Part shown: piece by piece, positions 9,449 to 22,255 of the stretch
Numbering within the stretch: position 1 is the stretch's first letter
Layout: every line of letters starts with the position of its first letter
NCBI GenBank assembly: GCA_012729455.1
Contig: JAAYDC010000015.1
Location: 124,001 to 188,000 of the forward strand
Reading direction: 5' to 3'
DNA: 64,000 nt
From: Chloroflexota bacterium
Lineage (GTDB): Bacteria; Chloroflexota; Anaerolineae; UBA1429
Made by a program: the position numbers and the translations under genes
Notes under the pieces: generated by a model
What the model saw: the letters and a program-made list of their open reading frames with translations, nothing else
Told to the model about the DNA's origin: nothing
The model's database searches: none

Positions 9449-9634
9449 TATCTAACCAATCTAGTACCTGCATTTGGCGAGCCGGCGGGTGTGGTGTACT
9501 ATCTGGAGTCGAACTACGCACCGCCAGCAACCGCCGCGCAAATCGGCGCACAGAATCCGGAGAGGGTCGCCCAGGGTCGCGCCTCCCCTCCTCGCACGCG
9601 TACCGCTAGACGTAATTGGAGGATTATGGCATGA
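9449..9634 (+). pseudogene. 3' fragment of a gene upstream of carA
   Basis: An open frame with no start runs from just after a TAG at 9446 to a TGA at 9632-9634 that overlaps the carA ATG (ATGA). From about 9473 its codons are strongly host-like; the peptide includes PAFGEPAGVVYYLESNYAP and ends RRNWRIMA. Such codon use and the coupled stop suggest a genuine C-terminus whose 5' part is missing. The family is not recognised. Confidence 0.5.
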
Positions 9635-10773
9635 GCGCACGTCAGGGCTTGCTCGCCCTCGAAGATGGCACCACCCTGATCGGTCGTTCGGTGGCAGCCG
9701 AGGGCGAATGGACGGGCGAGATCGTCTTTGTCACCTCGATGCTGGGCTACCAGGAGATCATCACCGACCCATCCTTCTGGGGCCAGATGGTGGTGTTCAC
9801 CTACCCGCACATTGGTAACGCGGGGGTCAACCCGCAGGATAATGAATCTCACCAGCCCTATGTGCGCGCCGTCATCGCGCGGCAGATATGCACCCAACCC
9901 AGCAACTGGCGCGCCAGCGAATCCCTGCCCGACTATCTGAGCCGCCATAACATCCTTGCACTCGACAACATCGACTGCCGCCATCTGACACTGCTACTGC
10001 GCAGCAAGGGCATCATGCGTGCGGCTATCTCCACCACCAACCTCGATCCTGACCGCCTGGTTGAGATGGCGCGTAATGCCCCGCAGATGATCGACCTGCG
10101 TCCGGCTTCCAAAGTCTGCAGCCCGCAGATAACCGCGTGGGATGAAGCCCTGGTGGCCGAATGGCGGCCGCCGGCGCTGCACCCGGGCGCCACCAACCCG
10201 CACGTGGTGGTGATCGATTGCGGCGCAAAACACAGCATCATGCGCGCGCTGGTCTCGTGCGGCGCCAGGGTCACTGTTGTGCCGTATGACACCAGTGCTG
10301 AGGCAATCCTGCAGCTCGCCCCGGATGGCGTGTTGGTCAGTAACGGCCCCGGCGACCCGACCACCTGGGAACCGACCGTCAACAGCATCCGCGCGTTGTT
10401 GGGCAAGCTGCCCCTCTTTGGTATCTGCCTGGGGCACCATCTGATTGCATTAGCCTGCGGACGCAGCACCGAACGTCTGCTCTTTGGCCACCATGGCGAT
10501 AACCAGCCCGTACAGCGCTATGAGGGCGGCATGGTCGAGATCACCGCACAAAACCACCACTATGTGGTCGCCTCTGATGCCCCAGCCGGCAGCCCGCTGG
10601 TGAACACGACTCGCAACCTCAACGACGGCACAGTCGAGAGCGGCGCGTCGGAAGCGCTGCGCATCACCTCGGTGCAGTATCATCCCGAGGCATCACCCGG
10701 TCCGCACGATAGCGCCTACCTGCTGGCTGAATTTGTGAGCTCGCTGGTACCCAACCAGCAGGCGGAGGCCTGA
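9631..10773 (+). CDS. carA: Carbamoyl-phosphate synthase small subunit
   Basis: A 380-residue glutaminase subunit that hydrolyses glutamine and passes ammonia to CarB for carbamoyl phosphate (arginine and pyrimidine pathways). The N-terminal CarA domain shows [19 protein letters not shown]; the class I amidotransferase domain has [10 protein letters not shown], the nucleophile Cys266 in FGICLGHH, and His351/Glu353 in [11 protein letters not shown] chose the ATG at 9631 because GGAGG at 9618-9622 is well spaced; a TTG at 9616 is a poorer start. carB follows after four bases. Its natural promoter may have been displaced by the upstream insert. Confidence 0.96.
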   Translation: MSARQGLLALEDGTTLIGRSVAAEGEWTGEIVFVTSMLGYQEIITDPSFWGQMVVFTYPHIGNAGVNPQDNESHQPYVRAVIARQICTQPSNWRASESLPDYLSRHNILALDNIDCRHLTLLLRSKGIMRAAISTTNLDPDRLVEMARNAPQMIDLRPASKVCSPQITAWDEALVAEWRPPALHPGATNPHVVVIDCGAKHSIMRALVSCGARVTVVPYDTSAEAILQLAPDGVLVSNGPGDPTTWEPTVNSIRALLGKLPLFGICLGHHLIALACGRSTERLLFGHHGDNQPVQRYEGGMVEITAQNHHYVVASDAPAGSPLVNTTRNLNDGTVESGASEALRITSVQYHPEASPGPHDSAYLLAEFVSSLVPNQQAEA

Positions 10774-10777
10774 GAAT

Positions 10778-14005
<3,228 letters not shown>

Positions 14006-14019
14006 TCAGGAGGTATCGC

Positions 14020-15435
14020 ATGTCTAATGCCATAGATCATCTGATGTCGTTGGCCAAGTCAGTCCGTATGGTCGATCTGCGCTTTTGCGACTTGCCGGGC
14101 GTTTGGCAGCACCTCACTATTCCGGTTGAGCGCCTGGGCCAGGATGTCATCGAAAACGGGCTGGGTTTTGACGGCTCCTCCATCCGTGGTTTTAAAGAGA
14201 TCCACGAATCTGACATGCTGCTGAAGCTGGATGTCAGCACTGCCTTTATAGACCCAATCCTTGAGGTGCCGACTCTCGACGTGATCTGCGACGTCTATGA
14301 TCCGATTACGCTGATGCCCTACGGGCGCGATCCGCGTTATGTGGCGCGCAAGGCCGAGGCCTATCTGCGCCAGACCGGCATTGCGGATGTCGCCAATATC
14401 GGGCCTGAGGCTGAGTTCTTTATCTTTTCGGATGTGCGCTACGGCTATGACGCCAACCTGGCTTACCACCGCATCGACAGCCCCGAGGGATGGTGGAATT
14501 CGGCCAAGGAAGAGAGCTCTCACTTTGGCGGGCAGATACCGCCCAAACGCGGATACTCGCCAGTGCCGCCTACCGACTCGCTGATGGATATCCGCAGCAA
14601 AATGGTGCTGGCGCTGATGTCCGCAGGACTCGAGATCGAACTGCACCATCATGAAACGGCCACCGCCGGGCAATCTGAGATTGTGCAGCGCTATGAACAG
14701 CTGCTCGGGTGCGCCGATAGCGTGATGAAGTTCAAGTACATCATCAAGTCGGTGGCGCGTCAGAACAACCTGACGGCTACCTTTATGCCCAAACCGCTCT
14801 TTGGCGATAACGGCTCAGGTATGCACGTGCACCAGAGCCTATGGAAGGGCGGCGAGAACCTCTTTTACGATGAAGCCGGCTATGCCCAGCTTTCGGACGT
14901 GGCGCGTTGGTATATTGGGGGTCTGTTAAAGCACAGCCCGGCGTTGCTGGCTTTTACCAGCCCAACCACCAACTCCTATCGGCGCCTAGTGCCCGGTTTT
15001 GAGGCGCCTGTGATTTTGGCTTATTCGCAACGCAACCGTTCGGCTGCCTGCCGCATCCCGATTTATTCAACGAGCCCAGCCGGCAAGCGCGTCGAGTTCC
15101 GCCCGCCCGACCCATCCTGCAACCCCTACCTGGCGTTCTCTGCCATGCTGATGGCGGGGTTGGATGGTATCCAGAACCGCATCGACCCGGGTGAGCCGAT
15201 GGACAAGGACCTCTATGGCCTGCCGCACGAAGAGCTCAGGGATATCCCGCAAGTGCCTGGATCGTTGATGGCGGTGCTTGATGCACTCGAAGCCGACCAC
15301 GACTTTCTGTTAAAGGGCGACGTCTTTACCGAGGATCTGATCAGCACCTGGATCAGCTACAAACGTGAAACAGAGGCGGTGCCGATCAGCTTGCGTCCGC
15401 ATCCCTACGAGTTTATGCTCTATTACGACATCTAA
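14020..15435 (+). CDS. glnA: Glutamine synthetase, type I
   Basis: A 471-residue GS-I that condenses ammonia and glutamate to glutamine. Motifs: [18 protein letters not shown] (N-terminal latch region), [27 protein letters not shown] and [20 protein letters not shown]. The adenylylation loop reads [11 protein letters not shown], so the modifiable Tyr of GS-I-beta enzymes is present, in line with the glnE gene directly downstream. The ATG at 14020 has AGGAGG at 14008-14013, which rules out the longer frame overlapping carB. The gene is probably cotranscribed with carAB and glnE. Confidence 0.97.
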   Translation: MSNAIDHLMSLAKSVRMVDLRFCDLPGVWQHLTIPVERLGQDVIENGLGFDGSSIRGFKEIHESDMLLKLDVSTAFIDPILEVPTLDVICDVYDPITLMPYGRDPRYVARKAEAYLRQTGIADVANIGPEAEFFIFSDVRYGYDANLAYHRIDSPEGWWNSAKEESSHFGGQIPPKRGYSPVPPTDSLMDIRSKMVLALMSAGLEIELHHHETATAGQSEIVQRYEQLLGCADSVMKFKYIIKSVARQNNLTATFMPKPLFGDNGSGMHVHQSLWKGGENLFYDEAGYAQLSDVARWYIGGLLKHSPALLAFTSPTTNSYRRLVPGFEAPVILAYSQRNRSAACRIPIYSTSPAGKRVEFRPPDPSCNPYLAFSAMLMAGLDGIQNRIDPGEPMDKDLYGLPHEELRDIPQVPGSLMAVLDALEADHDFLLKGDVFTEDLISTWISYKRETEAVPISLRPHPYEFMLYYDI

Positions 15436-15451
15436 GTGCCCGGGAGGACGC

Positions 15452-18400
15452 ATGCCTGCACCTGTCTGGCTCGATCCGCGCCTAGCCAGCACGCTGCAGC
15501 ACGTCCTGGCCGGCTTGCCCGACGACCTGCAGCGCGCAGGGTGGGATGAGAAGCTCACGGGACTACTGGGCCAGACCGCTCATCCAGAGCGCGCCCTGCT
15601 TAACCTGGCGACTTTTACCGACCGCCTGAGCGACCCGGCGCGTTTTTGGCACTCAGCCACTGCCAACTCGCGCATCCTGCGGGTATTAATGAGCCTGTTT
15701 GCCGGCAGCCAGCACCTCTCGCAGGTGCTCCTGCGCCACCCCGAACGCTGGCCGCAACTCGAGAACAATACCGCCCTCAGGCATACACGGTCACTGGCGG
15801 ATTATCGTGCTGAACTGGATAGCCTGATCGCCCAGTATCCCGAGCGCAGCGCACTCACCACTGCGATGTGCGCCTGGCAGGGCTGGGAGATGCTGCGCAT
15901 TGGCGTGGGCGATCTGGCTGGACTGACAGACCTGGATACCGTCGTGCGGCAGCTATCCAACCTGGCTGAAAGCCTGGTGCAGGCTTGCCTGCAGGTTTGT
16001 AGGCAAGGTCCAGAGCCATATCCAGACGGCCTGACCGCTCTCGGCATGGGCAAGCTGGGCGGACAGGAGCTCAACTATAGCTCAGATATCGACCTGGTGT
16101 TCCTGGCCGAACGCCACAGCCAGACGCTGCTTCGAAGCGTCGAGGGCACCATCGCGATGCTGTCGGCTGTCACCCCCGAGGGCTTTATGTACCGCGTGGA
16201 TATGCGCCTGCGCCCGTGGGGCAAATCCGGTCCGCTCCTGCCCACCCGCGCCGGATACCTGCGGTACCTGGCACGCTCAGCCAGGTTGTGGGAGCTGCAG
16301 GCCCTGCTGAAGGCGCGCCCTATCGCCGGCGACCTGGCCTTGGGCGAGCGCTTTCTGGCGGACGTGCGCCCCCTGATGGCGGCCTGCGATGCGATGGGCA
16401 TCCGCGATACTGTGCGCGAGATGAAGGAACGCATAGAGGCCGACCTGGCAGAGCGTGGCAAACTGTGGGGTGAGGTCAAACTGGGGGTCGGGTCGATCCG
16501 CGACATTGAGTTTGTGGCCCAGTATCTGCAGCTGCGCCATTGCGACAAGCTCCCCATGCTGCTCGAACGCAACACGCTCTCCGCGTTGCGACAGCTGCAT
16601 GAACACACTATCCTGAGCGAGCACGACTATCGCATCCTCTCGCAGGGTTATACCTTTTTACGCCCCCTCGAACACTACCTGCAGCTCATGGATTATCACC
16701 AGCTGCATTCGGTACCTCAGTCAGCCGGCGAGCTCGACCAGCTGGCGCGGCGCTTGGGCTTTAGCGGGGATACCGCCGGCAGCGTGCTGCTGGCGCATTA
16801 TCAACAGCACGCGAACGCCATCCGTCAGGTGTTTGATGAACAGTTTTATGACAAGTCGTCTCCCTCCAGCGCAGACGCCGAAGGCCTGGCGCCCCAGGTG
16901 GTGCGGCATCTCGAGCGTCTGAGCCCCTCTTATCGCGAAACATTCACCGATGCCGAGATCCAGCACCATGCTGAGCTGATCGGCCGGCTGCGGCCGGATA
17001 ACCTGGTCGAGATCGAAGCCGTTACGCTGCCCAGCGGTCAAATCTCGCTGACCGTGGTAGGCTATGATTTCCCTGGCGAACTCCCGGTGATCTGCGGGCT
17101 GATCCGCGCCTACGAGTTCAACATTGAAGATGGCAACATCTTTACTTACGAACCGCTGGCCGAGGATGAGCAGCACACATCGGAGGACTCGACGCGCAAG
17201 ATCGTGGATGTGCTGACCCTCACCGACACGCTACTAGCGCGCAGTGAAAACACCTGGCAACACTACCACGACGACTTGGAGTATTTCATCGCCGAGCTGC
17301 AGGCTGGGCGCTCGCTGGCGGTGCACACCGAGCTGGCCAAGCGCATTGCCGTGACAATCCCGCCCACCAGCGGCACCGTACCGCATCTGCAGCCGATCGA
17401 AACAAAGGTCGATAACAAGACCTCGGCACGCTATACCATGCTGCACATCGAGGCTGCCGATACACTCGGTTTTCTCTACGAAGTCACCAACGCGCTGGCG
17501 CTGATGGACTTTCAGATCTCGATGGTAACGGTGGATACCACCGGACGGCGTGCGCACGACATCTTTTGGCTCACCGATCGTGATGGCGCCAAGGTCACCG
17601 CTGAAAACCGCCAGCACGAGCTGACCACCGCGGTTATCCTTGTCAAGCACTTTACCCATCTTTTACCGCACTCGCCCAACCCGGAATCTGCCCTGCTGCA
17701 CTTTCGCGAGCTGCTGGGCGAGTTAATGCGGCGCGAAAATTGGATGCACGAGCTGGCCTCACTCGAGCGCCCCGAGGTACTGGCGCGCGTCGCCAGGCTG
17801 CTGGGGGTAAGCGATTTTTTATGGGATGACTTTTTGCGGCTGCAATACGACAGCCTCTTTCCGTTGGTCAGCGATATCAACGAGCTGCGCCTGGTCAAGA
17901 ACCGCGAGGCGTTGCGCAGCGAATTGCGCTCCGAGCTCGGTCAAGCCCAGGACGATGCCGCGCGCATCGATGCGCTCAACCGCTTCAAGGACCGCGAGAT
18001 TTTTCGCATCGACCTGCGCCACATTCACGAGCTGGTGCCCGAGTTTACCCATTTTGCACTCGAGCTGACCGACCTGGCCGATGTGGTGCTGGTGGAGGCG
18101 ATCGAGCTGGCGATTGCCCGCGTTGCAGCCCAGCTGGGCGATGCGCCGCAACCCTCGCGCTGGTGCCTGAGCGCGCTGGGCAAGTGCGGCGGGCGCGAGA
18201 TGGGTTACGCCTCGGATATCGAGCTGATCTTTGTCTACGAAGCGAGCGACGCTTTGGCGGGGGTCTTTTACCAGCAGGTAGTAACCGAATTACTCAATGT
18301 GATACGCAGCCGTCAAGCGGGCATCTTTACCATCGACCTGCAGTTGCGTCCCTACGGCAGTGCCGGCAGCCTGGCGGTCTCGCTCGAATCGTTCCGCACC

Positions 18401-18991
18401 TATTATGCCCCGACCGGCCCGGCCTGGCCCTACGAGCGTCAGGCGCTGATCAAGCTGCGCCCGCTGGCCGGCGATGAGGCTCTATGCAGCACGCTGACCG
18501 CGCTGCGTGATGAATACCTCTACCAATCCGGCGCGGTGGATCTGCCCGCTGTGCGCGCTATGCGCGAACGGCAGGTGCGCAACCTGGTGCAGGGCGGTAC
18601 TATCAATATTAAGTTCAGCCCGGGGGGCACGGTAGATGCCGAATATCTGGTACAGATCCTGCAGCTGGCATACGGCGCGAGCCGCCCGGAGCTGCGCCGG
18701 ACCAACACATTCGAGGCGATCGACGCGCTCTTGAGCGCCGGGTTGATACAGACGGCACAACACAACGCACTGGTGGATGCCTACATGCTCCTGCGGCGCA
18801 CGGTGGACGCCCTACGCATGGTGCGCGGCAACACCTTTGATCTGACGGTACCAGAAGTGCACACCGACGAGTTTGCCTATCTGGCGCGCCGCCTGGGTCT
18901 GGGGCACGATACGGCGGCCTACTATGCGCGTCTGGTCGAGGCAATACGCACCATCCTGGCGCTGCAAAACAGCCTGTGGGCGGGGCTCTAG
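15452..18991 (+). CDS. glnE: GlnE-type glutamine synthetase adenylyltransferase with inserted ACT domains
   Basis: A 1179-residue protein, longer than usual GlnE (about 950). The N-terminal nucleotidyltransferase domain shows LGMGKLGGQELNYSSDIDL with Asp212/Asp214. The C-terminal one shows GKCGGREMGYASDIELIF, where the second metal Asp is Glu924. Between them lie two ACT-like segments, near residues 525-565 (TVVGYDFPGELPVICGL) and 660-710 (DTLGFLYEVTNALALMDFQI), like those of GlnD. GlnE adds and removes AMP on GlnA; the ACT pair suggests direct amino-acid sensing. The ATG at 15452 follows GGGAGG. The family is clear; the domain logic is inference. Confidence 0.92.
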   Translation: MPAPVWLDPRLASTLQHVLAGLPDDLQRAGWDEKLTGLLGQTAHPERALLNLATFTDRLSDPARFWHSATANSRILRVLMSLFAGSQHLSQVLLRHPERWPQLENNTALRHTRSLADYRAELDSLIAQYPERSALTTAMCAWQGWEMLRIGVGDLAGLTDLDTVVRQLSNLAESLVQACLQVCRQGPEPYPDGLTALGMGKLGGQELNYSSDIDLVFLAERHSQTLLRSVEGTIAMLSAVTPEGFMYRVDMRLRPWGKSGPLLPTRAGYLRYLARSARLWELQALLKARPIAGDLALGERFLADVRPLMAACDAMGIRDTVREMKERIEADLAERGKLWGEVKLGVGSIRDIEFVAQYLQLRHCDKLPMLLERNTLSALRQLHEHTILSEHDYRILSQGYTFLRPLEHYLQLMDYHQLHSVPQSAGELDQLARRLGFSGDTAGSVLLAHYQQHANAIRQVFDEQFYDKSSPSSADAEGLAPQVVRHLERLSPSYRETFTDAEIQHHAELIGRLRPDNLVEIEAVTLPSGQISLTVVGYDFPGELPVICGLIRAYEFNIEDGNIFTYEPLAEDEQHTSEDSTRKIVDVLTLTDTLLARSENTWQHYHDDLEYFIAELQAGRSLAVHTELAKRIAVTIPPTSGTVPHLQPIETKVDNKTSARYTMLHIEAADTLGFLYEVTNALALMDFQISMVTVDTTGRRAHDIFWLTDRDGAKVTAENRQHELTTAVILVKHFTHLLPHSPNPESALLHFRELLGELMRRENWMHELASLERPEVLARVARLLGVSDFLWDDFLRLQYDSLFPLVSDINELRLVKNREALRSELRSELGQAQDDAARIDALNRFKDREIFRIDLRHIHELVPEFTHFALELTDLADVVLVEAIELAIARVAAQLGDAPQPSRWCLSALGKCGGREMGYASDIELIFVYEASDALAGVFYQQVVTELLNVIRSRQAGIFTIDLQLRPYGSAGSLAVSLESFRTYYAPTGPAWPYERQALIKLRPLAGDEALCSTLTALRDEYLYQSGAVDLPAVRAMRERQVRNLVQGGTINIKFSPGGTVDAEYLVQILQLAYGASRPELRRTNTFEAIDALLSAGLIQTAQHNALVDAYMLLRRTVDALRMVRGNTFDLTVPEVHTDEFAYLARRLGLGHDTAAYYARLVEAIRTILALQNSLWAGL

Positions 18992-19255
18992 TTACCAGCC
19001 GTGCTTGGCTGCTTTACGCCACTTTTCGATATCGGATTTCGGGGTATAGTTGGGAGCCGGCGCTTCGGAACCGCCATCGTCGTCGTCATCGCCGAACGAT
19101 CCCTCTTCGCCGCGCATGGCAAACCGAGAGATCGCGCGCTCGGCTGGTGTTTCACACTCTGGGCAGGGCACACAGATCTCATCAGCCGCACTGACTTTTA
19201 ACAAGCGTTCAAAGCGCAGCTTGCATTTGGGGCAATAGTATTCGTAAAGCGGCAT
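18992..19255 (-). CDS. FmdB-type zinc ribbon protein
   Basis: An 87-residue protein of the FmdB regulatory family. It starts MPLYEYYCPKC and has a second Cys cluster CVPCPEC, which together form a zinc ribbon in the first 35 residues. A very acidic stretch (residues 57-62) and a hydrophilic tail follow. The family's function is unsettled, with proposed regulatory roles. It is convergent with glnE and 12 bases beyond the MFS gene end's opposite side, so it may be cotranscribed with the MFS permease. Confidence 0.88.
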   Translation of the reverse strand: MPLYEYYCPKCKLRFERLLKVSAADEICVPCPECETPAERAISRFAMRGEEGSFGDDDDDGGSEAPAPNYTPKSDIEKWRKAAKHGW

Positions 19256-19267
19256 ATCCAGCTCCTG

Positions 19268-20548
19268 TTAGTCTCGCGGCAGCCAAAGGAAAAACGCGGT
19301 CGTCACGATTTGTGCGATGCCACCCACCAGCATGGTGGTGCGCACCCCCCAGATGCTCATCAGCGCCGCGCCGATCAGCGGACCCAGGAACATGCAAAAG
19401 TTGGCTTCCATGCTCCAAAAGGCCCCAAAGAGCGCCTGACGTTCGGCCGAAAGGGTGCCCAGCATGATATCAAAGAGGGCGACATCCACCCCTGCGATGG
19501 TGGCACCCCACAACACAGCGAGCGGCAGGATCCACCAGGCGGAGGGTATCAGCGAAGAAAGCATCACATAAACCCCCAAGCCGGCAGCGCAGATGTAGAG
19601 CATGCGGCGATGCCCAAAGCGGTTGGCCACGCGTCCCCAGAAGAGGTACCCCACTACCAGTGCCAGCGATCCGAGCGTACCGCGCAGGCCGATGAGGGTG
19701 TCGGCTGCCTCGAGCTCGTTGACCCACAGCAAAGTATAGAGCGGAATCGGCAGGTAAAGCGCGATGCGATACAGGAATGTTACCGCCTGATAGACCATAA
19801 AGGGTTTGTGAGTCATCACCGGCTTTATATAGTTTGCCACCCGCTCACGCAGCGGCAGGCTAGAGGGTGACCTTACTACAGGTGTAGAGTCTACCACGAT
19901 GCGCCGGAAAAAGAGCGGGTCGATCAGGCCAAAGATGAACGAGATAAAGAACACCAGCTGATAGTTGATCGGAAAACTGACGTGGTCGAGCATCCAACCA
20001 AAAAAGGCAGAGGATAGCGCCATCGCGAGCGACATGAGCGCCCAACGGGTGCCGTTAACCCTGGCGCGGTTCTGCGCCGAGACGGCCATTGACATCACTG
20101 CCGTCCAAGCAGGGATCGCTACCGCCTCCGCCAGTACTTTGGCTACCCAAATCCCCACCAGCACGTATGGCAGCTGTTCAACCGCCACGAAAAAAGGTGC
20201 AATGGCACAGGCGAGGTATGCCATCAGCACCACTGTCACCCATTTGATGCGCACCTTGACAAGGTCGCTGCTGCGCTCGGCGACCAGTGCGCCCGGTAAC
20301 AGGAACAAGACAGCCGCCAGCGAAGGCCCAGAGGTCAGCCAGCTGATCAGCGTTGGTGACGCCCCCAACCGCGCCAGAAAGACCGGTAAAAAGGCCACAA
20401 TGCCACCGCTTGCCACTCCCACCATGGTCGTGTTAAAGTACAGGAGCTGCATGTTGCGCTCTTCCTGGTTTTGGGGGCGTAGCTTTAGGGCATTGGAGAG
20501 GGCCAGCCAGACGCGTCCGACGCCCTCTCGCAGCGAAAGGGTCGTCAT
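19268..20548 (-). CDS. MFS transporter
   Basis: A 426-residue major facilitator protein with about twelve hydrophobic segments, for example GIVAFLPVFLARLGASP (helix 1) and LALVVGYLFWGRVANRFGHR, the latter a typical loop motif. The start ATG at 20548 (MTTLSLREGV) was chosen because the frame upstream is not membrane-like and would run into the rfbC region. The substrate is unknown. It is divergent from rfbC, sharing a 93-base intergenic region. Confidence 0.85.
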   Translation of the reverse strand: MTTLSLREGVGRVWLALSNALKLRPQNQEERNMQLLYFNTTMVGVASGGIVAFLPVFLARLGASPTLISWLTSGPSLAAVLFLLPGALVAERSSDLVKVRIKWVTVVLMAYLACAIAPFFVAVEQLPYVLVGIWVAKVLAEAVAIPAWTAVMSMAVSAQNRARVNGTRWALMSLAMALSSAFFGWMLDHVSFPINYQLVFFISFIFGLIDPLFFRRIVVDSTPVVRSPSSLPLRERVANYIKPVMTHKPFMVYQAVTFLYRIALYLPIPLYTLLWVNELEAADTLIGLRGTLGSLALVVGYLFWGRVANRFGHRRMLYICAAGLGVYVMLSSLIPSAWWILPLAVLWGATIAGVDVALFDIMLGTLSAERQALFGAFWSMEANFCMFLGPLIGAALMSIWGVRTTMLVGGIAQIVTTAFFLWLPRD

Positions 20549-20641
20549 AACGCGTAGCCTGCGGTTGTTACAGTATGGCGATACCGGTGGAACTGGATCA
20601 TGCCGGCTATTATATCCTGTTCGTCGAAATTGAGGTAGTTC

Positions 20642-21190
20642 ATGGTCGAACGCACTGAAACTGGTTTTGAGGGCTTGTGTATCCTGGAACCGCGCCTGTT
20701 CCCGGACGCGCGCGGCTATTTCTATGAAAGCTACAACCAGCGCGATCTCGAGCACCTGGGCATTAGCACGGTTTTTGTGCAGGACAACCACTCCTGTTCG
20801 CATCAGGGCACCCTGCGCGGGATGCACTATCAGCTCGCCCCTGGACAGGTCAAGCTGGTGCGTGTGGTGGTAGGCGAGATCTATGATGTGGTGGTCGACC
20901 TGCGCCGCGACCAGCCGACTTATGGCCGCTGGTTTGCCGTGACCTTGTCCGCCGAAAACAAGCGCATGCTCTATATCCCGGCCGGGTTCGCGCACGGCTT
21001 TTGTGCCACCAGCCCAGTCGCCGAATTCCTCTACAAGGTATCGAGTTTTTACGACCCTCCCGCCGAACGCGGCCTGGCGTGGGATGACCCGCAGATCGGC
21101 ATCCCCTGGCCGGTGGCGAATCCGCTCCTATCCGAGCGCGACCAACGCCATCCGCGCCTGGCTGAAATCAGCCCAGCCGACCTGTTTTAA
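20642..21190 (+). CDS. rfbC: dTDP-4-dehydrorhamnose 3,5-epimerase
   Basis: A 182-residue cupin-fold epimerase converting dTDP-4-keto-6-deoxyglucose to the L-rhamnose precursor. Landmarks: LFPDARGYFYESYN, TLRGMHYQLAPGQVKLVR (catalytic His), IYDVVVDLR, YIPAGFAHGFC and EFLYKVSSFY (catalytic Tyr region). The length is standard. Its partners rfbA, rfbB and rfbD are not in the window. The stop overlaps that of convergent mtnA by four bases. Confidence 0.93.
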   Translation: MVERTETGFEGLCILEPRLFPDARGYFYESYNQRDLEHLGISTVFVQDNHSCSHQGTLRGMHYQLAPGQVKLVRVVVGEIYDVVVDLRRDQPTYGRWFAVTLSAENKRMLYIPAGFAHGFCATSPVAEFLYKVSSFYDPPAERGLAWDDPQIGIPWPVANPLLSERDQRHPRLAEISPADLF

Positions 21191-22245
21191 CAGCGCGCTA
21201 CGGGCAGCTCGGTAGGTTTGTGGATACCGTGCTGAGTGATAATGCCCATTATCAGCTGGGTCGGGGTCACGTCAAAAGCCGGGTTTCGCGCAATCGCTTC
21301 AGGGTGCGAGATGCGCACCCGCGTGAGTTTGCCCTGGTCATCCATGCCCGTGACGTAGAGCACCTCATCCTGGCTGCGCTCCTCGATCGGGATATCATCA
21401 CCGGTGGTGCAATCCGGGTCGATCGTGCTGGTGGGCGCCGCCACATAAAAGGACACGTGGTTGGCAGCAGCACAAAGGGCCTTTTCGTAGGTGCCGATCT
21501 TGTTAGCCGTATCGCCGTTGAGCGCAATGCGATCGGCGCCGACAATCACCAAATCGACCTCGCCGCGGCGCATCAATAACCCGGCGGCGTTATCGGCGAT
21601 CAGCGTGTGGCGGATGCCCTCGCCTTGCAGCTCCCAGGCCGTCAGCGAGGCGCCCTGCCCACGCGGACGCGTTTCATCCACCCACACCGAGACGCGCTTG
21701 CCCTGACGAGCCGCCATATAGATCGGCGCCAGCGCGCTGCCCCAATCGACAAAAGCCAGCCAGCCGGCGTTGCAATGTGTCAGCACCCTCGCGCCGTCGC
21801 GGATCAACTCTGCGCCATGCCGGCCGATCGCCTCGCCCGCCGCGGCGTTCTCGTCGGCCAGGCGCTCAGCCTCTGCCAAAGCTGCCTCGCGCGCCTGCGC
21901 TACAGTGTCGGCATTGAGGGCTGCCTGATAGACGCGCTCGATGGCGTAAAAAAGGTCCTGCGCGGTGGGGCGCGTAGCGCGCAGCAGGGCGCGCCCGGCG
22001 GCCAGCTCATCGCAAAAAGCCGACGAATCGGGCGCCTGCATCACCACCTGGGCCATGCCGTAACCGGCTGCCGCGCCGATCGCGCCGGCACCGCGCACCA
22101 CCATGGTCTTAATGGCATCGGCGGTTGCGTGATAATTGGGCAGGTCGATCAATTCAAAACGATGCGGCAGGAGCAGCTGATTGATCATGCGCACCGCGCT
22201 GCCCGCCATCCATACTGTGCGATAGGGGATCCCGTTAACTTGCAT
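21187..22245 (-). CDS. mtnA: S-methyl-5-thioribose-1-phosphate isomerase
   Basis: A 352-residue MtnA of the methionine salvage pathway, converting methylthioribose-1-phosphate to methylthioribulose-1-phosphate. It shows VVRGAGAIGAAAGYG, the catalytic Cys in DPDCTTGDDIPIEER and the catalytic Asp in VIVGADRIALNGDTANKIG. The ATG at 22245 follows AAAGGA; the 36-codon upstream extension would overlap the neighbouring dehydrogenase. The 2-hydroxyacid dehydrogenase gene lies 10 bases upstream in the same direction. No other mtn genes are present here. Confidence 0.94.
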   Translation of the reverse strand: MQVNGIPYRTVWMAGSAVRMINQLLLPHRFELIDLPNYHATADAIKTMVVRGAGAIGAAAGYGMAQVVMQAPDSSAFCDELAAGRALLRATRPTAQDLFYAIERVYQAALNADTVAQAREAALAEAERLADENAAAGEAIGRHGAELIRDGARVLTHCNAGWLAFVDWGSALAPIYMAARQGKRVSVWVDETRPRGQGASLTAWELQGEGIRHTLIADNAAGLLMRRGEVDLVIVGADRIALNGDTANKIGTYEKALCAAANHVSFYVAAPTSTIDPDCTTGDDIPIEERSQDEVLYVTGMDDQGKLTRVRISHPEAIARNPAFDVTPTQLIMGIITQHGIHKPTELPVARC

Positions 22246-22255
22246 GGCGTCCTTT

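Noticed and set aside
9474-9818. Long frame overlapping the carA start
   Set aside because: It runs across carA in another frame and lacks coherent motifs; carA with its GGAGG-led ATG explains the region.
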